From positions 33,205,601-33,269,600 of the forward strand of contig OZ026521.1 in NCBI GenBank assembly GCA_964019695.1: a DNA stretch of 64,000 nucleotides. The letters run 5' to 3'. The translations under genes and the position numbers were made by a program. The DNA comes from Loripinus fragilis. Lineage: Eukaryota > Mollusca > Bivalvia > Lucinida > Lucinidae. Shown piece by piece: positions 1 to 12,300 of this stretch; within the stretch, counting starts at the first letter, position 1, and each line of letters begins with the position of its first letter. The notes below the pieces were generated by a model. That model made no database searches and had not been told where the DNA came from. It saw nothing but the letters and a program-made list of their open reading frames with translations.

Positions 1-604
1 TTTTAGTCACACATTGATTAATCAAGATCTGGAATGCAGACATTTGTGATCACGTTTATTGCTATGTTCTAATAATACCACATATGATAAAAGAAAGAGA
101 GAAAGATGGAAGTAGAGGGAGATGGAGAGAGAAAATGTTGAATGATTAATTTAATAAAAATCAAATTTCACACACAGAAAATATTTAATTTTGAACACAT
201 TTGATGTGTTCCAAATAAAAGACTTTCTGTTATACCATTATAAAAAGAATTTAGCCTTACTGCTGTTTTACAAAAAAATAGAAATTAATGATAAATAAAG
301 TATAATTTTTTTAAGTTATACTGTGACATTCTCGCCCTTTATTTCTGAAAATAAGTTATTATCTTAATATTAAACTATATAGAATGGATTATGGTAGTTA
401 ATGATGGTAATCATAAAGACAACACTAAATGATTTGATTAAAAGTAATACTCAAATATGTTAGGGTTGATATGCTGATTTGCCCTGGCATATGGGTAATT
501 GAAGCTGCAGCTTGTTTGTACACATTAATTGGTTTTTAGACATATCTCGTATTGAATGTAAATAATGCATTTAAATCAATTTTCATTTATTTCATTTGAT
601 ATAG

Positions 605-724
605 GCAGTGGAGAAGTATACATCAATTCAGATCCAAGCCAAGAATTCAGCCAAACATTTGAAATGACAATTTGTGTAAAAGATAGAAGAAACAAATTGT
701 GTGACACTCTAACAATTATTTTCA
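605..724 (+). CDS. Exon A1 (C-terminal half of cadherin-like domain beta, unit 1)
   Basis: 120 bp with acceptor ATAG|GC and donor TTCA|GTAAGT, phase 1 in and out. It encodes the SGEVYINSDPSQEF...ICVKDRR strand pair that closes domain beta. It is the first exon in the window and needs an upstream F exon for its split serine codon. It reads NKLCD where all other near-identical copies read NKVCD. Confidence 0.88.
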
Positions 725-2107
725 GTAAGTATTGAAAAGAGAGCGAGTATGGTCAGAAATGTCACATTCACATATCAACCCACACCACTTAATTGATTAT
801 AATGAAGCCTAAAAGTTTTCTTATTTGCTGACATTGAAACGAAATGTCTTCTGAAGCTTTTTTGTTATTATTGTGAAACAGTTATTTATAAATCAACCTT
901 TGGCAAACCAATGGTGAATTACTCATGCATTATTATTGTAAAAAAATGAAATAAATTATAATTGTGCATTATATTTGTTTGACCACCTATTTGAATATTG
1001 ACCTGTGTTTATTTCAGATGGATGTTTTCAAATACCAGTATGCACTGACCAGTCAAATTTAAATCTCATTGATACGCATGGTATTGGAAAAGAACTATTT
1101 ACAATGGAAGTTCCTAGGCCTTCAGATTTATTTAGTGGACAGGCATTTACAGGTCTTCAATTCTCAATTGAGAATTCTACACTTGATGTTGCAACAATAA
1201 ATTCCACCACAGGTGGGTAAAAATGCATTAGATAAGAAAAGCTTTCTTAACAATAATATACATATATTATATACCTGTAAGGGAAATAAGTTTACATAAA
1301 TAAGTCTAAGTTTGAACAAAATTAAAACACGAATCTGAGGGTTTTTTCCTTCTTAGTTCAAGAAAACCCGTGTATTCTGTGTATGTTTCGAGGCTTATAT
1401 TGCATAAAAAAATATTTGTAGAGTTTTGTATCATCCACAATTAAGCTTACTAACCTGGTATAACCAACATTTAATATAATATACTAAAGCTATCAATGAC
1501 TTTTGTTTTCTATGGCGTGGACCTTCATTTGTAAATTAAAAGCAAACATTTTCTATCATGAATTTGATTAATCATATAACGTCAATGTAAATAGGAAAAT
1601 TATTTCTTTCACATGTATTTAATACTCAAATAAGAAACATTTAGCCTATTTTGACCACATTATATAGCAATAAGCACCTTATAATACGAGACATAAGACA
1701 ATTATTAGGTAGAGAGTGTGCAGGTTTTCTTGACCAGACTAGCTAGTTGCAGCCATTTAGGGGTCATCAGTGACTCTCTAATGGTTTCAAAGTTCTATAA
1801 TGGAATCAATGATCCCAAAGGACAAGAAAATAAAATCTATACTATAGTGAAGGGCAGGAAGACGTTCTTCTGCGGCCACACAGTTCCACTCACCACCTGT
1901 ACTGAAGTCAAATATGTTCTTAAAAGGTTATCATTTTAAGTCTTGTCTGATTTGGTATTTGGAAAAACAGAACTATAGATAACACACTGCTAGCCAACCA
2001 TTTGGTTGTGTGGATTACCAATATAGAAAATGTTTTACAGTTTTTCAAGCTGTTTGTTGCTGCTGACTTTTGTAAAACAAAAATGTCATGTTGTCTTTTC
2101 TCTTTAA

Positions 2108-2180
<73 letters not shown>

Positions 2181-5100
2181 AAACGTATATTAGGCTAGTA
2201 GTTTGTGGCAGTGTTGTTGCACTGTTCAAGGTTTCTGATATTAAAGATTTAAACTGCAGTAAATAATAATTACAAATATCACAAACAAAGTAAACAATTT
2301 ATAAAGCATGGTTTCCATCAGCCTTATGCTTCTTTTTGTATTATAATTTATAGGTGTTATCACTACTACTGGTCAAATTACAGTCTATCCTTCTTACCCA
2401 GATAAAAATTTCTCAATAGTTGTGAGAGTGGCCAATTCAGAGTCGTGTAGTTATTATTCCACTTGCACAATGACACTTACAGTGAAATTTACAAACATGG
2501 TAAGTATTCTCTAACTTTATTTCACTGTAACATTTTTGGCATGACACAGCAAAATATTACAGTTAACAACAAACTCAGCATGTCTACAAAAAAGTAATAT
2601 GGTATACACAGTTTGTGATACTAGTATCATTGCTGAATAAACATGTTTGAATAAAATCATTCAAACTAAACACGTTATATATCAATTGACAGAGTTTTGT
2701 TAAAAATTGAATCCCTATCAATAAATTAACTAATTACTTGTTCATTAAATATCCACATAATTAAAAGAACCTGTCATTCATGGTTTAAATGAGTTTGCAG
2801 GTTAATAAAATGATTATTTATTTAGTTCAATTATGTTCACAAATGTATGCACTAAAATAAGTATATGCTATTATTTGTCAAATTGTAAACTAAAGTCTAA
2901 ACGATAAAACAAGTAATGCTCTATCCCTTGAAAACTTTTTAAAATATGGTTACCATTTACTTGGGTAAAATTTAACAATTCCCATTGCTTCTGGGAAAAA
3001 TAGTTAGGCAAAACGATGGCATTATACTGTCCTTAAGAAAAGATGCCCTCCATTTACTTTCAAAGCAGTAAAACAAGCTATTGGCCATTTACATATAATA
3101 TTATTTAATATAGGACTTTATTTTTCTGTATTCTAGTTAAATTAGTGATGAAATTCCATTACCATTGTAAACAGAAGTGATGCATATATATTTGTGATTT
3201 AGTAGAAAGACCTAGATCCGAATAGGGTATAGTTAAAGGATGCATTTTGCTGTTTAATGGAAAATTAAAATGCACTCATTTCACTTCTTTATAAGTAAAA
3301 TTGTGATTTCAATTAAAATATGTTATGTCCATTACATAAGCAATGAAAATAGCTGATATCTATTTTCATGAGTAGTTGTAAGAAGAATTTTTTTAAGAGG
3401 AAGAGAAAGCTGGTTGCTTTGCTATTATTGTCTTACAGCTGTATTGTTACTATAAATGTTCTGTGACGCTTCCTCGTGGTGCAGTAGATTTTTCTGCAGT
3501 GTGTGATTGTGGTATTTCCTGATCATGCTCTCTTACTTTTTACATTAACGTATACAGTAGTAAATAAAGTAGTTATACTTGACTAATTTAGTTGTGAGAA
3601 AAATAATACCACTTAGGTTGAGCAGCAGTTGAAACTTGTGAAGTCAATTAAATGAATGAATTAAATGAGCATACTTTGTTTTCATGTTTCAGCCAATCTA
3701 TATAGATGACTTTCAAGACAATGTAACAGTACTGGAAGACTATCATGACAGAAAACTTCTTCTGCCTATCTCCATATCTGATGGAAATGATGCCAACCAA
3801 GATAATGTCACATGTGTCATTATCAATAATCCAGATCCAACGCTGATAGAACTTGTTGATGACGGAAACCATGGCAAGAACTGTAATAATATTACTTGCT
3901 TAACAATAGTTATACATTGCAATTTGACATAAATTTGAATAACCTTGACATTTATTCAATACCACCATCTCCCATAAACATTATTTGAAAAATAGCTGTG
4001 AGTCCATGATAATCAATATGTAATGGAGCATTGATGCAAAACGCTTGCCATTTTTTATATTTGCGGTAAAAACCAACAATTTTGATTGGGAGATTGTTCA
4101 TTTTGCATACAATATCAACACTATTTTTTTTAAATAATACGGTAAATCTTGTATTAGTTCGTACACTCGAATAGTTCGTACACCATAAATTATTCATGAC
4201 CGGTCAGCTCAAAATGTCATGTATTAGTTCATACAGTGGTCATTTTTCCTATTTGTAATTTTTAATAGTTCGTACACAACGTTTTTTCCGTTCATTTGGT
4301 CAATCAGTGTGTCTGTCTACGATGCTTTCGTTTTTCGTCGAGCACGTCAGTTAACGAACATATCAGCGGAACAGGAGCGTTTCGCCTGTCAGTGCGATCG
4401 TCAGTGTCGCTTGTGCGCGTGCATCCAGCATTGATGCATGCCAAACTTTTATTCAATGATAAATGCTAGGTTCAATGAACGTCGGACTGATGCAAATCGC
4501 GGAGATATTTTGTCCAGTCATGACAAAAATCAAATACATGTACACAACCACGCGCGCGTGCACACAGTGTCCTACGTGTCTGTGATCATTGAGCCTTTCC
4601 ATAAAAATGCCCAAGCGTCTTTTTTTTTTTTTTTTTTTTGATTCACTGGATCCGAGCATGATGAAACCATAACGGCTGGTGTTTATCACAAATGTTATCA
4701 GCGAAGGCTCAGGGGAGCCTGTGCTTTTGTGCAATCTCGTCGGGTAACTCAAAGTTTTGGAGTTGATGAAGAATCTAGACACCTACGTACTCCCACTAAT
4801 TAGCTGTGCTTTAAATGTGCATGCATCAATTTCAATTCTAAGTTTCACCAAAACGTGCACGCAATAAGCGCAATAAAATAACTATATACATTGTATATCC
4901 GATGGAACTTTTTATCAAACAAAGACGACACTGATGAGCCTAGCGCGGCGTCCTCATGAAATTGTATTATGGATCTTACACATTAAATGATTCCTGTGGA
5001 TCATCAGACGTACGCACAGACGCACAAACCAAGATGAAAAGTGATTTAAGCATGCTTCTGCATCATGCTTTACATTGGGCTGTCTATGAAACGAGCCAGT

Positions 5101-6352
5101 TCATGAGATTATAGTACCTCTCGCACATGCAACCAGCGAAGGCTCAGACGAGCATGCACATCCGCACAGTCTTGCCAGGGGCATAAATACTCACATACAA
5201 GGAATGTAGATGAAGGTGCATGTCTAAAGTTAGGCTTACCGCAACAATTGCAAAAAAAAATGGTTGAAAAAGCCTCTCGTTTACCGTCCGTGTATCTTAG
5301 CTTTTTTACCCAATTTTTGTATGCAAACAACAAAGGCGCAGATCAGCCAGCGCACCTGTGCAGTTCTACCAATTATCTCTAGAAAGTATGATAGCTAAAC
5401 CTGCTACATGCAAAAAATAAAAAAAAAAATTCCTGTCAGACATGCGTGCGCGGATCCAGACAATTCCAACGGAGGGGGGGGGGGTCGAATTGCTTCTCGA
5501 GGGCTGTTCGTACCAGATTTTATTCTAGGAAACAAATGGCAACTTATGATTTTCATGGGGAGGTCCGGACCCCTGCCCCCTCTGTCTCCGCCCATATCAG
5601 AGTTTCAAACTGTTTGAATTCGCATTTTATTTATTTTTTTGCTGAGCCTGGTCAATTCACAAAACGTCTGTTAATTATATCAGCTGACGCCACGGGCAAA
5701 GACAGCATGATCTATTTAAGATCAAAGAGACCGCGCACATCAAATTCCGGCCACGTGTTATTTTAAAGTTTGGGGTCGCACATGATGAAGGCCTTGACGC
5801 AAGAAAATGTACATCACACATTAAACAGCGGCCCTGGCGTTATGAACAAGTCGAACAGGGTTCATGCGCGGATCAAGGAATTTTTGTCAGGCGGGAGGGG
5901 GGGGGGGGTCGAGGCCCGAGGCCCGACGGCCAGAAAACAGTCTGGACAATGTTTTTTTTAGTCATCAACTTATTTTACAGTTTACAGAGTGGATCCAATG
6001 GTTTTATAACAGAGGGGAGGAGAGGGTCCAACTTCTTCCAGGGGGTGGGGGTGTCTAAAGAAACCGATATTACTTGTGATTTTCCAGGGGGGTCCGGACC
6101 CCCTAGCCCCCCTCTGGATCCGCACGTGGGTCGCCTGACGCCACTGTTTGCTTACAGAATCATGGTCTATCAAAATTTAAATAAAACTGAAAAATACCAC
6201 CCAAAGACGACTAAATGGAAAAAAGCTATCTCCTGCTGGTCGAGATAGCAAGTGGTCAGAGGGGGATCAGGGGGTCCGGACCCCCTGGAAAATCACAAGT
6301 TATATGGTTTTCTATAGGGTATAAGCAATTGGACCCCCCTGGAAAAAGTGCG

Positions 6353-6386
<34 letters not shown>

Positions 6387-9300
6387 AAAATGTTGGATCC
6401 CCTCTGGAACCTTGAAAAATTATAGCTTTCTTCGAAATTAACCATTTGACTTCAGTAAAATAAGCCGAGGACTAAAAAAACAACTTTGTCAGGGCTTTTT
6501 TTTGTCAGATTGACCCGCCCCCCCCCCTGACGAAAATCCTGGATCCGCGCATGGAAAGCAAGGTGTACACGGGATAGCATGGTGTTCAAATAGCAGTGCG
6601 AAGACAATCATGTGCATCCAACCCTGTTTCTGGCTGTAAAAGAGTCAGTCAGCCTCAAATCACGAAAGACAGATTTTCTCCTGTAATGGCTTTTCCATGG
6701 TCAAGCGACCGAAGATGACAAAGTACGCATTGATTGCCATTATCATAATCTTAGAATGCTAACAGCCTTACACCGAGCTAAATTGGGTCCGAGCTAACAC
6801 GTAAGGGGGTGTACGAACAAGCTGAGCATGTTATGTCGCCACACGGAAAACGACGTATGATGAAGACTCGAACCAACCAACCTATGCAGAAATATAGGTG
6901 TTCATACAAAGCCTTTAAATGGAGAAAGCATTCGCAAAAACGTAAGTTGTGGGTCTTTTTACAAAATGAAGGCAGAGAAATGTACTACTCTGAATCATGA
7001 GAGTTCTGCGGACCAGTTGTTCATATTTCATATTTAGAAGTCGCCATTTTCATTTTCAGTTTTCATTCCAAATCAATGAGTGTACGCGAGCGTCTAACCT
7101 GTAAGACTGAATGTACGTACATGTATTGTCTTGTCTATTTGTCTGCTGCATTTTCGAGGGTTCTAAGAAAATAAGAACCTACATCATGACCAAAAACGAA
7201 AGCTGCGATATACATTGTTCTGTTACGTTGTAGGGTTAGCCGTCGGTAGTGAACAGAAGTTGTTTTTTGTTATGATTCCTCGGACCCAGTGGGTCCGAGT
7301 ATGATTCCAATCAAGACAATCGTCATAGAACAAGTCCGATGTGACATCTCTTCCGCAAAGCAGGCCTATGTAAAGTTGGCCTGTAACCAGGTGATATCGC
7401 CGGGTATATCGCAAATTGCATGTGAGTCGGTTGAAACGGCAATCCGGACTTTTATGTTTGGTTGTTTATTTTCAATCTTTCACCATGCTATTAAGAATGT
7501 TAGTTTAATTGAAAATACTGATCAGACATTCAGCCTGTATTTAGGCTAAAAGGATAAACAGAAATTCCACCCTCTTTGGCAATTTTCGCATGTTTTTGGT
7601 CCCGTTTTTCGATCTTCAGAATTTCATTTTATTAGTTCGTACAGTCCAGTTTCTCAGAAATATAATTTTTATTAGTTCGTACACAGCGAAAAATAATTAT
7701 TTTTTACTGTACGAACTAATACAAGATTTACCGTATTTAATCAGAAATTGAAATGCACAAAAGCCATATTTGTTCGAAAATAAATAGAGGCACTTTTGTA
7801 TGTTCTTGAAAGAAGGATTTCAGCAAAAATGTAAATATATATAGACACTTAAGCATGTTCTTGAAAGAAGGATTTCAGCAAACATGAAACTTCAACAAAT
7901 GTTCCTTTCTCAAATCAATATGTTTCTTAACTAAAATGAAGGTTTTAATAAAGATATTTTATCAGGAATTGAAATTAATATTTTAACTTGCACAAGACGA
8001 TGAAAAGCATTAGTTGTTTCAATGTCTGTGAAGCCAGATGGTATACTAGGATATTTTAAAAGAGTTAAAGTTTCTCATTATTCTATGCAAATAAAAGTAA
8101 GAATTTGATTTCATTCTTATATTTTTATTTTATATCATCAATTTAATATACTTAATTACCCTCTTTGTAGAATGAAATTATCAATTTGTAATTAAGGTAC
8201 TGGAAGAGCATATGAGAGAAATTTGTGAACGTAACATCTTTGTGATACGTGAATGACATCATGTAAACGTTGATAAACAAAGAAAGCTATGATTGAAGTT
8301 AGCTGCTACTCCACCCAGAGGCATGATCTTGATTAAATGATTGCTCAGTGTTTTGTTTCAAGAAATACAAGCGGCTAGAAACTTTAGTTTCATATAAGGC
8401 AAATAAAATTTGAAAGTAAATATAAGCATACAAAATACTAGCCATGTATTACTGTTAAAACGCAGTTAAAATATAAACTTTCTTTACGTTTAAAACGTTA
8501 AACCACCATGGTATAAAAACACACACACAGCTGTTACATTTTTATGTCATATCAAATTCATTATTATTAAAACGCATATTTCAGATAGAGCTTACAATGG
8601 TATAAAGCTGAGTATATCTTAATGTTCTATAATTAATGTTCATTTTAGCTTACTCTGTGTGGAAAAAGAACTGTTCTGATCCAGAGTGTGGTCCAATTTG
8701 TGATGGCGCTGGCTGCATGAATTTTCACTTAATTAAGGAATACTTCATGGAATTTGAGTGCTATGATGCATATGGTTCCTCGGACACCAAGAATCTGACT
8801 CTACTTGTTGCAGAAAATGAAGCCCCAGTTTTGCTTAATCTTCCTGGTAAAACCTATTAAACCAAACATAATATACAAATAATTACACATCAAAAGATAG
8901 ACTGGTTGATAATATATATTCAGCTTATGCAAATTAAGCAAAGGTTATTTGGTTAAAGATTGTAAATAAGTAATAGTTGCCTTTGTGTTTTCATAATAGT
9001 ATGTATGATATGGTTGTCCTCTGATATGGTACTTTCAGATTTACGTGTGAAAACGTTTTAGTTCTATCATCTGCGTCAACTTATCAATCATTTAAAAAAA
9101 ATAACAATTTCATAGGCATTTTGTAATAATAAAACATATTTAGAATACTTGTGTTTCTGTATGCTAGCTGCATATATATATATATGTGTGGTAAAGTGGT
9201 AGCAATTCAAACTTTAATAAATTGTGATATTTAAATGTTTCATTTAGGCAGTTTCTTCTTGAATTAGAAACGAATCTGTTTAACTGAGGAATCAAATATA

Positions 9301-12300
9301 CATTGTACAATTACAATTATAAATAGATATAAATATTGTATTCATATAATCAGATTTTATTAAGTACCTGATATATTTGTTTCTATTTCATTTCCTTTAG
9401 CCACTGCTGATGCATCCCTCAATGACCGCTATGGTGATGTGATTTTCATTACATCAATATCAAATTTACCTGCAAGTGAAACTGTTGAATACGAGCTACA
9501 ATCAGGAGTAAATACCTCTTACTTGCTGGGAACAAAAGATTTATTCTACCTTAATATTAGTGAGTAAATGTGTACACATGTATGTAATATGTTTAAAAAG
9601 TTGAATGAACAACTCACTCCTACTTGCAGGGGAAGAAACGTTATTCTCTTGCATAAGTCAATGTACAATCAATCTAATAGTTAAAAGAATATGTACTTTT
9701 GAATATGTTTAACGTCATTCAAGTAATATTCATGTAAACTGAAGCAAAAACTTACCCAAAACAGGGTGGGTACCCTGATAATTAGGAAAACTGTTTTTCT
9801 TTTGCTATCTTTTTTATAAATGTAAAGCAATAGAAATCGCTTTCCCTTAACTTTCATAGAGAAAAATATTGTATTTTGGTCACATACATGGGCTATGATT
9901 TTAGTCACACATTGATTAATCAAGATCTGGAATGCAGACATTTGTGATCACGTTTATTGCTATGTTCTAATAATACCACATATGATAAAAGAAAGAGAGA
10001 AAGATGGAAGTAGAGGGAGATTGAGAGAGAAAATGTTAAATGATTAATTTAATAAAAATCAAATTTCACACACAGAAAGTATTTAATTTCAAACACATTT
10101 GATGTGTTTGAAATAAAAGACTTTCTATTATACTATTATAAAAAGCATTTAACCTTACTGCTGTTTTACAAAGAAATAGAAATTAATGATAAATAAAGTA
10201 TAATTTTTTTAGTTATACTGTGACATTCTCGCCCTGTATTTCTGAAAATAAGTTATTATCTTAATATTAAACTATATAGAATGGATTATGGTAGTTAATG
10301 ATGGTAATCATAATGACAACACTAAATGATTTGATTTAAACATAATACTCAAATATGTTAGGGTTGATATGCTGATTTGCCCTGGCATATGGGTAATTTA
10401 AGCTGCAGCTTATTTGTACACATTAATTGGTTTTTGGACATATCTTGTATTGAATGTAAATAATGCATTTAAATCAATTTTCATTTATTTCATTTGATAT
10501 AGGCAGTGGAGAAGTATACATCAATTCAGATCCAAGCCAAGAATTCAGCCAAACATTTGAAATGACAATTTGTGTAAAAGATAGAAGAAACAAAGTGTGT
10601 GACACTCTAACAATTATTTTAAGTAAGTATTGAAAAGAGAGCGAGTATGACCAGAAACGTCACATTCACATATCAACCCACACCACTTATTTGATTATAA
10701 TGAAGCCTAAAAGTTTTCTTATTTGCTGACATTGAAACGAAATGTCTTCTGAAGCTTTTTTGTTATTATTGTGAAACAGTTATTTATTAATCAACCTTTG
10801 GCAAACCAGTGGTGAATTACTCATGCATTATTATTGTAAAAAAATGAAATAAATTATAATTGTGCATTATATTTGTTTGACCACCTATTTGAATATTGAC
10901 CTGTGTTTATTTCAGATGGATGTTTTCAAATACCAGTATGCACTGACCAGTCAAATTTAAATCTCATTGATACGCATGGTATTGGAAAAGAATTATTCAC
11001 AATGGAAGTTCCTACGCCTTCAGATTTATTTAGTGGACAGGCATTTACAGGTCTTCAATTCTCAATTGAGAATTCTACACTTGATGTTGCAACAATAAAT
11101 TCCACCACAGGTTGGTAAAAATGCATTAGATAAGAAAAGCTTTCTTAACAATAATATACATATATTATATACCTGTAAGGGAAATAAGTTTCCATAAATA
11201 AATCTAAGGTTAAACAAAAATAAAACACGAATCTGAGGTTTTTTCCCTTCTTAGTTCAAGAAAACCCGAGTATTCTGTGTATGTTTTAAGGCTAATATTG
11301 CATAAAAAATATTTGTAGAGTTTTGTATTATCCACAATTAAGCTTACTAACCTGGTATAACCAACATTTAATATAATATACTAAAGCTATCAATGACTTT
11401 TGTTTTCTATGGCGTGGACCTTCATTTGTAAATAAAAAGCAAACATTTTTTTATCATGAATTCGATTAATCATATAACGTCAATGTAAATAGGAAAATTA
11501 TTTCTTTCACATGTTTTCAATACTCAAATAAGAAACATTTAGCCTATTTTGACCACGTTATATAGCAATAAACACCTTATAATAAGAGACATAAGACAAT
11601 TATTAGGTAGAGAGTGTGCAGGTTTTCTTGACCAGACTAGCTAGTTGCAGCCATTTAGGGGTCATCAGTGACTCTCTAATGGTTTCAAAGTTCTATAATG
11701 GAATCAATGATCCCAAAGGACAAGAAAAATAAATCTATACTATAGTGGAGGGCAGGAAGACGTTCTTCTGTGGCCACACAGCTCCACTCACCACCTGTAC
11801 TGAAGTCAAATATGTTCTTAAAAGGTTATCATTTTAAGTCTTGTCTGATTTGGTATTTGGAAAAACAGAACTATAGATAACACACTGCTAGCCAACCATT
11901 TGGTTGAGTGGACACCAATATAGAAAATGTTTTACAGTTTTTCAAGCTGTTTGTTGCTGCTGACTTTTGTAAAACAAAAATGTCATGTTGTCTTTTCTCT
12001 TTAAACCTTTGTGTGTGTGTGTGTGTGTGTGTGTGCATGTGTGCGCGTGTGTGTGTGTGTGTGTGTGTGTAGAAAACGTATATTAGGCTAGTAGTTTGTG
12101 GCAGTGTTGTTGCATTGTTCAAGGTTTCTGATATTAAAGATTTAAACTGCAGTAAATAATGATTACAAATATCACAAACAAAGTAAACAATTTACAAAGC
12201 ATGGTTTCCATCAGACTTATGCTTCTTTTTGTATTATAATTTATAGGTGTTATCACTACTACTGGTCAAATTACAGTCTATCCTTCTTACCCAGATAAAA

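Larger units (their letters stand above)
1..9898 (+). repeat. Tandem unit 1 of the gene array
   Basis: Holds exons A1 to F1. The same sequence start (TTTTAGTCACACATTG) recurs at 9899, 16429, 22933, 29422 and 35687. Without the 3596 bp added by the transposon at 4140-7733 (with TSD) the unit is about 6.3 kb. Introns contain a TG microsatellite, an old retroelement-tail fragment in the C-D intron and otherwise plain AT-rich sequence. Confidence 0.92.

Noticed and set aside
1718..1939. 73-codon plus frame in the B-C intron, repeated in several units
   Set aside because: It has no splice sites consistent with the gene and no known motif, and is broken in units 2 and 6. Treated as intron.
2002..2193. 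Open frame ending in a long Val-Cys run
   Set aside because: It is a translation of the TG microsatellite and is not conserved in the other units.
3648..3872. Minus-strand frame of 74 codons repeated at each exon D
   Set aside because: It is the antisense shadow of exon D and recurs only because the exon recurs.
4453..4782. 109-codon minus-strand frame inside the 3.6-kb element as a transposase
   Set aside because: No DDE/D-like motif or helix-turn-helix pattern, and it includes a poly-Lys run from an A/T homopolymer.
5408..6415. Gly/Pro-rich peptides on both strands
   Set aside because: They are translations of GC-rich repeat palindromes and homopolymers.
9681..9941. Minus-strand frame of 86 codons near every unit boundary
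   Set aside because: It lies in the F-A intron and has no recognisable domain. It recurs because the whole unit is duplicated; changes between copies look neutral.
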